A stretch of 64,000 nucleotides of DNA. Source: Auanema rhodensis. Lineage: Eukaryota > Nematoda > Chromadorea > Rhabditida > Rhabditidae. Below are positions 11,586 through 24,924 of the stretch, piece by piece; position 1 is the first letter of the stretch, and every line of letters starts with the position of its first letter. Where the stretch lies: positions 434,001 to 498,000 of the forward strand of contig OZ059897.1 in assembly GCA_964057225.1 (NCBI GenBank). The letters run 5' to 3'. The notes beneath the pieces were generated by a model. It was given only the letters and a program-made list of their open reading frames with translations. It made no database searches and was not told where the DNA came from. Position numbers and translations under genes: made by a program.

Positions 11586-14500
11586 AGTATAGTGCATTCG
11601 ATGCGGATTTTTAAGCTGGGTCGATCTGTGTTATCAGATTTGCGCTAGCTTAAAAATGCACCGAGATATCAACTGATATAGGTTCACATTTATATCCTCG
11701 ATTTTCACCGTGAAGAATTAATTTTTTTGTTGAATAACAATGTCCATCGTCTTTGTCTTGAAAAAAGGAATTTAAAAACATCTACTTTTTGTGAAATTAT
11801 GTTGAAATTTTTCGGGAAACTTTTTGTCAAAATGTTTTTGGAAGCAATGTTGAGTGTACATGGAAACTCAACATACACTAATGCATCATTTTTCAAACGA
11901 TCATAACTAATTTTTGTATTGAGCGTTTCTTAATGTAGTATAGTGCATTCGATGCGGATTTTTAAGCTGCGTCGATCTGTGTTATCAGATTTGCGCTAGC
12001 TTGAAAATGCACCGAGATATCAACTGATATAAGTTCACACTTATATCCTCGATTTTCACCGTGCAGAATTAATTTTTTTGTTGAATAACAATGTCCATCG
12101 TCTTTATCTTGAAAAAAGAAATCTAAAAACATCTACTTTTTGTGAAATTATTTTGAAATTTTTCGGGAAAATTTTTGTCAAAATGTTTTTGGAAGCAATG
12201 TTGAGTGTACATGGAAACTCAACATACACTAATGCATCATTTTTCAAACAATCATAACTAATTTTCGTATTAAGCTTTTCTTAATGTAGTATAGTGCATT
12301 CGATGCGGATTTTTAAGCTACGTCGATCTGTGTTATCAGATTTGCGCTGGCTTGAAGATGCACCGAGATATCAACTGATATAGGTTCACACTTATATCCT
12401 CGATTTTCACCGTGAAGAATTAATTTTTTTGTTGAATAACAATGTCCATCGTCTTTGTCTTGAAAAAAGGAATCTAAAAACATCTACTTTTTGTGAAATT
12501 ATGTTGAAATTTTTCGGGAAACTTTTTGTCAAAATGTTTTTGGAAGCAATGTTGAGTGTACATGGAAACTCAACATACACTAATGCATCATTTTTCAAAC
12601 GATCATAACTAATTTTTGTATTGAGTGTTTCTTAATGTAGTATAGTGCATTCGATGCGGATTTTTAAGCTGGGTCGATCTGTGTTATCAGATTTGCGCTA
12701 GCTTGAAAATGCACCGAGATATCAACTGATATAAGTTCACACTTATATCCTCGATTTTCACCGTGCAGAATTAATTTTTTTGTTGAATAACAATGTCCAT
12801 CGTCTTTATCTTGAAAAAAGGAATCTAAAAACATCTACTTTTTGTGAAATTATTTTGAAATTTTTCGGGAAAATTTTTGTCAAAATGTTTTTGGAAGCAA
12901 TGTTGAGTGTACATGGAAACTCAACATACACTAATGCATCATTTTTCAAACAATCATAACTAATTTTCGTATTAAGCTTTTCTTAATGTAGTATAGTGCA
13001 TTCGATGCGGATTTTTAAGCTACGTCGATCTGTGTTATCAGATTTGCGCTGGCTTGAAGATGCACCGAGATATCAACTGATATAGGTTCACACTTATATC
13101 CTCGATTTTCACCGTGAAGAATTAATTTTTTTGTTGAATAACAATGTCCATCGTCTTTGTCTTGAAAAAAGGAATCTAAAAACATCTACTTTTTGTGAAA
13201 TTATTTTGAAATTTTTCGGGAAAATTTTTGTCAAAATGTTTTTGGAAGCAATGTTGAGTGTACATGGAAACTCAACATACACTAATGCATCATTTTTCAA
13301 ACGATCATAACTAATTTTTGTATTGAGCGTTTTTTAATGTAGTATAGTGCATTCGATGCGGATTTTTAAGCTGCGTCGATCTGTGTTATCAGATTTGCGC
13401 TAGCTTAAAAATGCACCGAGATATCAACTGATATAAGTTCACACTTATATCCTCGATTTTCACCCTGAAGAATTAATTTTTTTGTTGAATAACAATGTCC
13501 ATCGTCTTTGTCTTGAAAAAAGGAATCTAAAAACATCTACTTTTTGTGAAATTATGTTGAAATTTTTCGGGAAACTTTTTGTCAAAATGTTTTTGGAAGC
13601 AATGTTGAGTGTACATGGAAACTCAACATACACTAATGCATCATTTTTCAAACGATCATAACTAATTTTTGTATTGAGTGTTTCTTAATGTAGTATAGTG
13701 CATTCGATGCGGATTTTTAAGCTGGGTCGATCTGTGTTATCAGATTTGCGCTAGCTTAAAAATGCACCGAGATATCAACTGATATAGGTTCACATTTATA
13801 TCCTCGATTTTCACCGTGAAGAATTAATTTTTTTGTTGAATAACAATGTCCATCGTCTTTGTCTTGAAAAAAGGAATTTAAAAACATCTACTTTTTGTGA
13901 AATTATGTTGAAATTTTTCGGGAAACTTTTTGTCAAAATGTTTTTGGAAGCAATGTTGAGTGTACATGGAAACTCAACATACACTAATGCATCATTTTTC
14001 AAACGATCATAACTAATTTTTGTATTGAGCGTTTCTTAATGTAGTATAGTGCATTCGATGCGGATTTTTAAGCTGCGTCGATCTGTGTTATCAGATTTGC
14101 GCTAGCTTGAAAATGCACCGAGATATCAACTGATATAAGTTCACACTTATATCCTCGATTTTCACCGTGCAGAATTAATTTTTTTGTTGAATAACAATGT
14201 CCATCGTCTTTATCTTGAAAAAAGAAATCTAAAAACATCTACTTTTTGTGAAATTATTTTGAAATTTTTCGGGAAAATTTTTGTCAAAATGTTTTTGGAA
14301 GCAATGTTGAGTGTACATGGAAACTCAACATACACTAATGCATCATTTTTCAAACAATCATAACTAATTTTCGTATTAAGCTTTTCTTAATGTAGTATAG
14401 TGCATTCGATGCGGATTTTTAAGCTACGTCGATCTGTGTTATCAGATTTGCGCTGGCTTGAAGATGCACCGAGATATCAACTGATATAGGTTCACACTTA

Positions 14501-15797
14501 TATCCTCGATTTTCACCGTGAAGAATTAATTTTTTTGTTGAATAACAATGTCCATCGTCTTTGTCTTGAAAAAAGGAATCTAAAAACATCTACTTTTTGT
14601 GAAATTATGTTGAAATTTTTCGGGAAACTTTTTGTCAAAATGTTTTTGGAAGCAATGTTGAGTGTACATGGAAACTCAACATACACTAATGCATCATTTT
14701 TCAAACGATCATAACTAATTTTTGTATTGAGTGTTTCTTAATGTAGTATAGTGCATTCGATGCGGATTTTTAAGCTGGGTCGATCTGTGTTATCAGATTT
14801 GCGCTAGCTTGAAAATGCACCGAGATATCAACTGATATAAGTTCACACTTATATCCTCGATTTTCACCGTGCAGAATTAATTTTTTTGTTGAATAACAAT
14901 GTCCATCGTCTTTATCTTGAAAAAAGGAATCTAAAAACATCTACTTTTTGTGAAATTATTTTGAAATTTTTCGGGAAAATTTTTGTCAAAATGTTTTTGG
15001 AAGCAATGTTGAGTGTACATGGAAACTCAACATACACTAATGCATCATTTTTCAAACAATCATAACTAATTTTCGTATTAAGCTTTTCTTAATGTAGTAT
15101 AGTGCATTCGATGCGGATTTTTAAGCTACGTCGATCTGTGTTATCAGATTTGCGCTGGCTTGAAGATGCACCGAGATATCAACTGATATAGGTTCACACT
15201 TATATCCTCGATTTTCACCGTGAAGAATTAATTTTTTTGTTGAATAACAATGTCCATCGTCTTTGTCTTGAAAAAAGGAATCTAAAAACATCTACTTTTT
15301 GTGAAATTATTTTGAAATTTTTCGGGAAAATTTTTGTCAAAATGTTTTTGGAAGCAATGTTGAGTGTACATGGAAACTCAACATACACTAATGCATCATT
15401 TTTCAAACGATCATAACTAATTTTTGTATTGAGCGTTTTTTAATGTAGTATAGTGCATTCGATGCGGATTTTTAAGCTGCGTCGATCTGTGTTATCAGAT
15501 TTGCGCTAGCTTAAAAATGCACCGAGATATCAACTGATATAAGTTCACACTTATATCCTCGATTTTCACCCTGAAGAATTAATTTTTTTGTTGAATAACA
15601 ATGTCCATCGTCTTTGTCTTGAAAAAAGGAATCTAAAAACATCTACTTTTTGTGAAATTCTTTTGAAATTTTTCGGGAAACTTTTTGTCAAAATGTTTTT
15701 GGAAGCAATGTTGAGTGTACATGGAAACTCAACATACACTAATGCATCATTTTTAGAACGATCATAACTAATTTTTGTATTGAGCGTTTCTCAATGT
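11586..15797 (+). repeat. Satellite 1 HOR, two tandem copies of a 2106-bp 6-mer
   Basis: The six monomers from 11586 to 13691 recur in order at 13692-15797. Diagnostic variants at the same phase are ggaatttaaaaac in monomer 1, gtgcagaatt with ttgaaaaaagaaatc in monomer 2, acgtcg plus gctggcttgaagatg in monomers 3 and 5, and ttttttaatg at the end of monomer 5. The sixth monomers differ: 15447 has gaaattcttttg and a ttttagaacg change that 13341 lacks. Monomers 3 to 6 of the second copy recur at 17553-18956, 3159 bp further on. Confidence 0.85.
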
Positions 15798-18700
15798 AGT
15801 ATAGTGCATTCGATGCGGATTTTTAAGCTGCGTCGATCTGTGTTATCAGATTTGCGCTAGCTTAAAAATGCACCGAGATATCAACTGATATAGGTTCACA
15901 TTTATATCCTCGATTTTCACCGTGAAGAATTAATTTTTTTGTTGAATAACAATGTCCATCGTCTTTGTCTTGAAAAAAGGAATCTGAAAACATCTACTTT
16001 TTGTGAAATTATTTTGAAATTTTTCGGGAAACTTTTTGTCAAAATGTTTTTGGAAGCAATGTTGAGTTTACATGGAAACTCAACATACACTAATGCATCA
16101 TTTTTCAAACGATCATAACTATTTTTTGTATTGAGTGTTTCTTAATGTAGTATAGTGCATTCGATGCGAATTTTTAAGCTGGGTCGATCTGTGTTATCAG
16201 ATTTGCGCTAGCTTAAAAATGCACCGAGATATCAACTGATATAAGTTCACACTTATATCCTCGATTTTCACCCTGAAGAATTAATTTTTTTGTTGAATAA
16301 CAATGTCCATCGTCTTTGTCTTAAAAAAAGGAATCTAAAAACATCTACTTTTCTTGAAATTATGTTGAAATTTTTCGGGAAAATGTTTGTCAAAATGTTT
16401 TTGGAAGCAATGTTGAGTGTACATGGAAACTCAACATATACTAATGCATCATTTTTCAAACGATCATAACTAATTTTTGTATTGAGTGTTTCTTAATGTA
16501 GTATAGTGCATTCGATGCGGATTTTTAAGCTGGGTCGATCTGTGTTATCAGATTTGCGCTAGCTTAAAAATGCACCGAGATATCAACTGATATAGGTTCA
16601 CACTTATATCCTCGATTTTCACCGTGAAGAATTAATTTTTTTGTTGAATAACAATGTCCATCGTCTTTGTCTTGAAAAAAGTAATCTAAAAACATCTACT
16701 TTTTGTGAAATTATTTTGAAATTTTTCGGGAAACTTTTTGTCAAAATGTTTTTGGAAGCAATGTTGAGTGTACATGGAAACTCAACATACACTAATGCAT
16801 CATTTTTCAAACAATCATAACTAATTTTCGTATTAAGCTTTTCTTAATGTAGTATAGTGCATTCGATGCGGATTTTTAAGCTACGTCGATCTGTGTTATC
16901 AGATTTGCGCTGGCTTGAAGATGCACCGAGATATCAACTGATATAGGTTCACACTTATATCCTCGATTTTCACCGTGAAGAATTAATTTTTTTGTTGAAT
17001 AACAATGTCCATCGTCTTTGTCTTGAAAAAAGGAATCTAAAAACATCTACTTTTTGTGAAATTATTTTGAAATTTTTCGGGAAACTTTTTGTCAAAATGT
17101 TTTTGGAAGCAATGTTGAGTTTACATGGAAACTCAACATACACTAATGCATCATTTTTCAAACGATCATAACTAATTTTTGTATTAAGCTTTTCTTAATG
17201 TAGTATAGTGCATTCGATGCGGATTTTTAAGCTACGTCGATCTGTGTTATCAGATTTGCGCTGGCTTGAAGATGCACCGAGATATCAACTGATATAGGTT
17301 CACACTTATATCCTCGATTTTCACCGTGAAGAATTAATTTTTTTGTTGAATAACAATGTCCATCGTCTTTGTCTTGAAAAAAGGAATCTAAAAACATCTA
17401 CTTTTTGTGAAATTATTTTGAAATTTTTCGGGAAACTTTTTGTCAAAATGTTTTTGGAAGCAATGTTGAGTTTACATGGAAACTCAACATACACTAATGC
17501 ATCATTTTTCAAACAATCATAACTAATTTTCGTATTAAGCTTTTCTTAATGTAGTATAGTGCATTCGATGCGGATTTTTAAGCTACGTCGATCTGTGTTA
17601 TCAGATTTGCGCTGGCTTGAAGATGCACCGAGATATCAACTGATATAGGTTCACACTTATATCCTCGATTTTCACCGTGAAGAATTAATTTTTTTGTTGA
17701 ATAACAATGTCCATCGTCTTTGTCTTGAAAAAAGGAATCTAAAAACATCTACTTTTTGTGAAATTATGTTGAAATTTTTCGGGAAACTTTTTGTCAAAAT
17801 GTTTTTGGAAGCAATGTTGAGTGTACATGGAAACTCAACATACACTAATGCATCATTTTTCAAACGATCATAACTAATTTTTGTATTGAGTGTTTCTTAA
17901 TGTAGTATAGTGCATTCGATGCGGATTTTTAAGCTGGGTCGATCTGTGTTATCAGATTTGCGCTAGCTTGAAAATGCACCGAGATATCAACTGATATAAG
18001 TTCACACTTATATCCTCGATTTTCACCGTGCAGAATTAATTTTTTTGTTGAATAACAATGTCCATCGTCTTTATCTTGAAAAAAGGAATCTAAAAACATC
18101 TACTTTTTGTGAAATTATTTTGAAATTTTTCGGGAAAATTTTTGTCAAAATGTTTTTGGAAGCAATGTTGAGTGTACATGGAAACTCAACATACACTAAT
18201 GCATCATTTTTCAAACAATCATAACTAATTTTCGTATTAAGCTTTTCTTAATGTAGTATAGTGCATTCGATGCGGATTTTTAAGCTACGTCGATCTGTGT
18301 TATCAGATTTGCGCTGGCTTGAAGATGCACCGAGATATCAACTGATATAGGTTCACACTTATATCCTCGATTTTCACCGTGAAGAATTAATTTTTTTGTT
18401 GAATAACAATGTCCATCGTCTTTGTCTTGAAAAAAGGAATCTAAAAACATCTACTTTTTGTGAAATTATTTTGAAATTTTTCGGGAAAATTTTTGTCAAA
18501 ATGTTTTTGGAAGCAATGTTGAGTGTACATGGAAACTCAACATACACTAATGCATCATTTTTCAAACGATCATAACTAATTTTTGTATTGAGCGTTTTTT
18601 AATGTAGTATAGTGCATTCGATGCGGATTTTTAAGCTGCGTCGATCTGTGTTATCAGATTTGCGCTAGCTTAAAAATGCACCGAGATATCAACTGATATA

Positions 18701-19307
18701 AGTTCACACTTATATCCTCGATTTTCACCCTGAAGAATTAATTTTTTTGTTGAATAACAATGTCCATCGTCTTTGTCTTGAAAAAAGGAATCTAAAAACA
18801 TCTACTTTTTGTGAAATTCTTTTGAAATTTTTCGGGAAACTTTTTGTCAAAATGTTTTTGGAAGCAATGTTGAGTGTACATGGAAACTCAACATACACTA
18901 ATGCATCATTTTTAGAACGATCATAACTAATTTTTGTATTGAGCGTTTCTCAATGTAGTATAGTGCATTCGATGCGGATTTTTAAGCTGCGTCGATCTGT
19001 GTTATCAGATTTGCGCTAGCTTAAAAATGCACCGAGATATCAACTGATATAGGTTCACATTTATATCCTCGATTTTCACCGTGAAGAATTAATTTTTTTG
19101 TTGAATAACAATGTCCATCGTCTTTGTCTTGAAAAAAGGAATCTAAAAACATCTACTTTTTGTGAAATTATGTTGAAATTTTTCGGGAAACTTTTTGTCA
19201 AAATGTTTTTGGAAGCAATGTTGAGTGTACATGGAAACTCAACATACACTAATGCATCATTTTTCAAACGATCATAACTAATTTTTTTATTGAGTGTTTC
19301 TTAATGT
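15798..19307 (+). repeat. Satellite 1 mixed region, including a partial third copy of the 6-mer
   Basis: The dimer at 15798-16499 (agtttacatgg subtype, then the ttaaaaaaagg subtype) is the same pair found at 19308-20009, 3510 bp away. The monomers at 16851 and 17202 are nearly identical to each other and combine the gctggcttgaagatg and agtttacatgg variants, which are otherwise on separate subtypes, so they look like recombinants. 17553-18956 repeats monomers 3 to 6 of the 2106-bp HOR. The monomer at 18957 ends with a tttttta substitution not seen elsewhere. Confidence 0.75.
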
Positions 19308-22300
19308 AGTATAGTGCATTCGATGCGGATTTTTAAGCTGGGTCGATCTGTGTTATCAGATTTGCGCTAGCTTAAAAATGCACCGAGATATCAACTGATA
19401 TAGGTTCACATTTATATCCTCGATTTTCACCGTGAAGAATTAATTTTTTTGTTGAATAACAATGTCCATCGTCTTTGTCTTGAAAAAAGGAATCTGAAAA
19501 CATCTACTTTTTGTGAAATTATTTTGAAATTTTTCGGGAAACTTTTTGTCAAAATGTTTTTGGAAGCAATGTTGAGTTTACATGGAAACTCAACATACAC
19601 TAATGCATCATTTTTCAAACGATCATAACTATTTTTTGTATTGAGTGTTTCTTAATGTAGTATAGTGCATTCGATGCGAATTTTTAAGCTGGGTCGATCT
19701 GTGTTATCAGATTTGCGCTAGCTTAAAAATGCACCGAGATATCAACTGATATAAGTTCACACTTATATCCTCGATTTTCACCCTGAAGAATTAATTTTTT
19801 TGTTGAATAACAATGTCCATCGTCTTTGTCTTAAAAAAAGGAATCTAAAAACATCTACTTTTCTTGAAATTATGTTGAAATTTTTCGGGAAAATGTTTGT
19901 CAAAATGTTTTTGGAAGCAATGTTGAGTGTACATGGAAACTCAACATATACTAATGCATCATTTTTCAAACGATCATAACTAATTTTTGTATTGAGTGTT
20001 TCTTAATGTAGTATAGTGCATTCGATGCGGATTTTTAAGCTGGGTCGATCTGTGTTATCAGATTTGCGCTAGCTTAAAAATGCACCGAGATATCAACTGA
20101 TATAAAGTTCACACTTATATCCTCGATTTTCACCGTGAAGAATTGATTTTTTTGTTAAATAACAATGTCCATCGTCTTTGTTTCGAAAAAAGGAATCTAA
20201 AAACTTCTACTTTTTGTGAAATTATTTTGAAATTTTTCGGGAAAATTTTTGTCAAAATGTTTTTGGAAGCAATGTTGTGTGTACATGGAAACTCAACATA
20301 CGCTAATGCATCATTTTTCAAACGATCATAACTAATTTTTGTATTGAGTGTTTCCCAATGTAGTATAGTGCATTCGATGTGGATTTTTAAGCTGCGTCGA
20401 TCTGTGTTATCAGATTTGCGCTAGCTTAAAAATGCACCGAGATATCAACTGATATAGGTTCACACTTATATCCTCGATTTTCACCGTGAAGAATTAATTT
20501 TTTTGTTGAATAACAATGTCCATCGTCTTTGTCTTGAAAAAAGTAATCTAAAAACATCTACTTTTTGTGAAATTATTTTGAAATTTTTCGGGAAACTTTT
20601 TGTCAAAATGTTTTTGGAAGCAATGTTGAGTGTACATGGAAACTCAACATACACTAATGCATCATTTTTCAAACGATCATAACTAATTTTTGTATTGAGT
20701 GTTTCCCAATGTAGTATAGTGCATTCGATGTGGATTTTTAAGCTGCGTCGATCTGTGTTATCAGATTTGCGCTAGCTTAAAAATGCACCGAGATATCAAC
20801 TGATATAGGTTCACATTTATATCCTCGATTTTCACCGTGAAGAATTAATTTTTTTGTTGAATAACAATGTCCATCGTCTTTGTCTTGAAAAAAGGAATCT
20901 GAAAACATCTACTTTTTGTGAAATTATTTTGAAATTTTTCGGGAAACTTTTTGTCAAAATGTTTTTGGAAGCAATGTTGAGTTTACATGGAAACTCAACA
21001 TACACTAATGCATCATTTTTCAAACGATCATAACTATTTTTTGTATTGAGTGTTTCTTAATGTAGTATAGTGCATTCGATGCGAATTTTTAAGCTGGGTC
21101 GATCTGTGTTATCAGATTTGCGCTAGCTTAAAAATGCACCGAGATATCAACTGATATAAGTTCACACTTATATCCTCGATTTTCACCCTGAAGAATTAAT
21201 TTTTTTGTTGAATAACAATGTCCATCGTCTTTGTCTTAAAAAAAGGAATCTAAAAACATCTACTTTTCGTGAAATTATGTTGAAATTTTTCGGGAAAATG
21301 TTTGTCAAAATGTTTTTGGAAGCAATGTTGAGTGTACATGGAAACTCAACATATACTAATGCATCATTTTTCAAACGATCATAACTAATTTTGTATTGAG
21401 TGTTTCTTAATGTAGTATAGTGCATTCGATGCGGATTTTTAAGCTGGGTCGATCTGTGTTATCAGATTTGCGCTAGCTTAAAAATGCACCGAGATATCAA
21501 CTGATATAAAGTTCACACTTATATCCTCGATTTTCACCGTGAAGAATTGATTTTTTTGTTAAATAACAATGTCCATCGTCTTTGTTTCGAAAAAAGGAAT
21601 CTAAAAACTTCTACTTTTTGTGAAATTATTTTGAAATTTTTCGGGAAAATTTTTGTCAAAATGTTTTTGGAAGCAATGTTGTGTGTACATGGAAACTCAA
21701 CATACGCTAATGCATCATTTTTCAAACGATCATAACTAATTTTTGTATTGAGTGTATCCCAATGTAGTATAGTGCATTCGATGTGGATTTTTAAGCTGCG
21801 TCGATCTGTGTTATCAGATTTGCGCTAGCTTAAAAATGCACCGAGATATCAACTGATATAGGTTCACACTTATATCCTCGATTTTCACCGTGAAGAATTA
21901 ATTTTTTTGTTGAATAACAATGTCCATCGTCTTTGTCTTGAAAAAAGTAATCTAAAAACATCTACTTTTTGTGAAATTATTTTGAAATTTTTCGGGAAAC
22001 TTTTTGTCAAAATGTTTTTGGAAGCAATGTTGAGTGTACATGGAAACTCAACATACACTAATGCATCATTTTTCAAACGATCATAACTAATTTTTGTATT
22101 GAGCGTTTCTCCATATAGTATAGTGCATTCGATGCGGATTTTTAAGCTGGGTCGATCTGTGTTATCAGATTTGCGCTAACTTAAAAATGCACCGAGATAT
22201 CAACTGATATAGGTTCACATTTATATCCTCGATTTTCACCGTGAAGAATTAATTTTTTTGTTGAATAACAATGTCCATCGTCTTTGTCTTGAAAAAAGGA

Positions 22301-22467
22301 ATCTAAAAACATCTACTTTTTGTGAAATTATTTTGAAATTTTTCGGGAAACTTTTTGTCAAAATGTTTTTGGAAGCAATGTTGAGTGTACATGGAAACTC
22401 AACATACACTAATGCATCATTTTTCAAACGATCATAACTAATTTTTGTATTGAGTGTTTCTTAATGT
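19308..22467 (+). repeat. Satellite 1 HOR, 4-mer of about 1404 bp (second location)
   Basis: The same four-subtype order as 1-2459, here slightly more than two rounds: monomers at 19308, 19659, 20010, 20362, 20713, 21064, 21414, 21766 and 22117. The segment from 20010 on is the near-exact counterpart of 1-2459. Differences noted are a 4-T instead of 5-T run at 21389-21392, a T-to-A change at 21756 and a G-to-A change at 22179 that destroys the GCTAGC site. The earlier dimer at 19308 carries cttttcttgaaat where the counterpart at 21064 has cttttcgtgaaat. Confidence 0.85.
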
Positions 22468-24924
22468 AGTATAGTGCATTCGATGCGGATTTTTAAGCTG
22501 GGTCGATCTGTGTTATCAGATTTGCGCTAGCTTAAAAATGCACCGAGATATCAACTGATATAGGTTCACACTTATATCCTCGATTTTCACCGTGAAGAAT
22601 TGATTTTTTTGTTGAATAACAATGTCCATCGTCTTTGTCTTGAAAAAAGGAATCTAAAAACATCTACTTTTTGTGAAATTATTTTGAAATTTTTTGGGAA
22701 ACTTTTTGTCAAAATGTTTTTGGAAGCAATGTTGAGTGTACATGGAAACTCAACATACACTAATGCATCATTTTTCAAACGATCATAACTAATTTTTGTA
22801 TTGAGCTTTTCTCAATGTAGTATAGTGCATTCGATGCGGATTTTTAAGCTGGGTCGATCTGTGTTATCAGATTTGCGCTAGCTTAAAAATGCACCGAGAT
22901 ATCAACTGATATAGGTTCACACTTATATCCTCGATTTTCACCGTGAAGAATTGATTTTTTTGTTGAATAACAATGTCCATCGTCTTTGTCTTGAAAAAAG
23001 GAATCTAAAAACTTCTACTTTTTGTGAAATTATTTTGAAATTTTTCGGGAAAATTTTTGTCAAAATGTTTTTGGAAGCAATGTTGTGTGTACATGGAAAC
23101 TCAACATACACTAATGCATCATTTTTCAAACGATCATAACTAATTTTTGTATTGAGTGTTTCTCAATGTAGTATAGTGCATTCGATGCGGATTTTTAAGC
23201 TGGGTCGATCTGTGTTATCAGATTTGCGCTAGCTTAAAAATGCACCGAGATATCAACTGATATAAGTTCACACTTATATCCTCGATTTTCACCCTGAAGA
23301 ATTAATTTTTTTTTGAATAACAATGTCCATCGTCTTTGTCTTGAAAAAAGGAATCTAAAAACATCTACTTTTTGTGAAATTATTTTGAAATTTTTCGGGA
23401 AACTTTTTGTCAAAATGTTTTTGGAAGCAATGTTGAGTGTACATGGAAACTCAACATACACTAATGCATCATTTTTCAAACGATCATAACTAATTTTTGT
23501 ATTGAACGTTTCTTAATGTAGTATAGTGCATTCGATGCGGATTTTTAAGCTGCGTCGATCTGTGTTATCAGATTTGCGCTAGCTTAAAAATGCACCGAGA
23601 TATCAACTGATATAGGTTCACACATATATCCTCGATTTTCACCGTGAAGAATTAATTTTTTTTGTTGAATAACAATGTCCATCGTCTTTGTCTTGAAAAA
23701 AGGAATCTAAAAACATCTACTTTTTGTGAAATTATTTTGAAATTTTTCGGGAAACTTTTTGTCAAAATGTTTTTGGAAGCAATGTTGAGTGTACATGGAA
23801 ACTCAACATACACTAATGCATCATTTTTCAAACGATCATAACTAATTTTTGTATTGAGCGTTTCTTAATGTAGTATAGTGCATTCGATGCGGATTTTTAA
23901 GCTGGGTCGATCTGTGTTATCAGATTTGCGCTAGCTTAAAAATGCACCGAGATATCAACTGATATAGGTTCACACTTATATCCTCGATTTTCACCGTGAA
24001 GAATTAATTTTTTTGTTGAATAACAATGTCCATCGTTTTTGCCTCGAAAAAAGGAATCTAAAAACATCTACTTTTCGCTAAATTATTTTGAAATTTTTCG
24101 AAAAAATTTTTGTCAAAATGTTTTTGGAAGCAATGTTGAGTGTACATGGAAACTCAACATACACTAATGCATCATTTTTCAAACGATCATAACTAATTTT
24201 TGTATTGAGCGTTTCTTAATGTAGTATAGTGCATTCGATGCGGATTTTTAAGCTGGGTCGATCTGTGTTATCAGATTTGCGCTAGCTTAAAAATGCACCG
24301 AGATATCAACTGATATAGGTTCACACTTATATCCTCGATTTTCACCGTGAAAAATTAATTTTTTTGTTGAATAACAATGTCCATCGTCTTTGTCTTGAAA
24401 AAAGGAATCTAAAAACATCTACTTTTTGTGAAATTATTTTGAAATTTTTCGGGAAACTTTTTGTCAAAATGTTTTTGGAAGCAATGTTGAGTGTACATGG
24501 AAACTCAACATACACTAATGCATCATTTTTCAAACGATCATAACTAATTTTTGTATTGAGCGTTTCTCCATGTAGTAAAGTGCATTCGATGCGGATTTTT
24601 AAGCTGCGTCGATCTGTGTTATCAGATTTGCGCTAGCTTAAAAATGCACCGAGATATCAACTGATATAAGTTCACACTTATATCCTCGCTTTTCACCCTG
24701 AAGAATCAATTTTTTTGTTGAATAACAATGTCCATCGTCTTTGTCTTGAAAAAAGGAATCTAAAAACATCTACTTTTTGTGAAATTATTTTGAAATTTTT
24801 CGGGAAACTTTTTGTCAAAATGTTTTTGGAAGCAATGTTGAGTGTACATGGAAACTCAACATACACTAATGCATCATTTTTCAAACGATCATAACTAATT
24901 TTTGTATTGAGCGTTTCTCCATGT
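22468..24924 (+). repeat. Satellite 1 transition region with single-base indels and an outlier monomer
   Basis: Seven monomers that bridge two HOR domains. The monomer at 23170 lacks one G in the T-run region (nine T then G at 23306-23315), and the next, at 23520, has eight T instead of seven at 23656-23663. The monomer at 23872 is the most divergent full-length copy noticed. The first gtagtaaag variant (instead of gtatag) appears at 24574 and marks the domain that follows. Confidence 0.75.
23872..24222 (+). repeat. Outlier satellite 1 monomer
   Basis: The monomer keeps the length and ends of the family but has a cluster of private changes in the middle third: gtttttgcctcgaaaa for gtctttgtcttgaaaa, cttttcgctaaatt for ctttttgtgaaatt, and ttcgaaaaaattttt for ttcgggaaaattttt. 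The flanking thirds look ordinary, so the change is a patch rather than general decay. Conversion from a diverged relative or an old subtype are both possible. Confidence 0.7.

Noticed and set aside
134-23139. Forward-strand frames of 62 codons in some satellite 1 monomers
   Set aside because: They overlap the reverse frames and depend on an ATT-to-start-like variant (gaattgattt). They are absent from most monomers and are shadows of the repeat.
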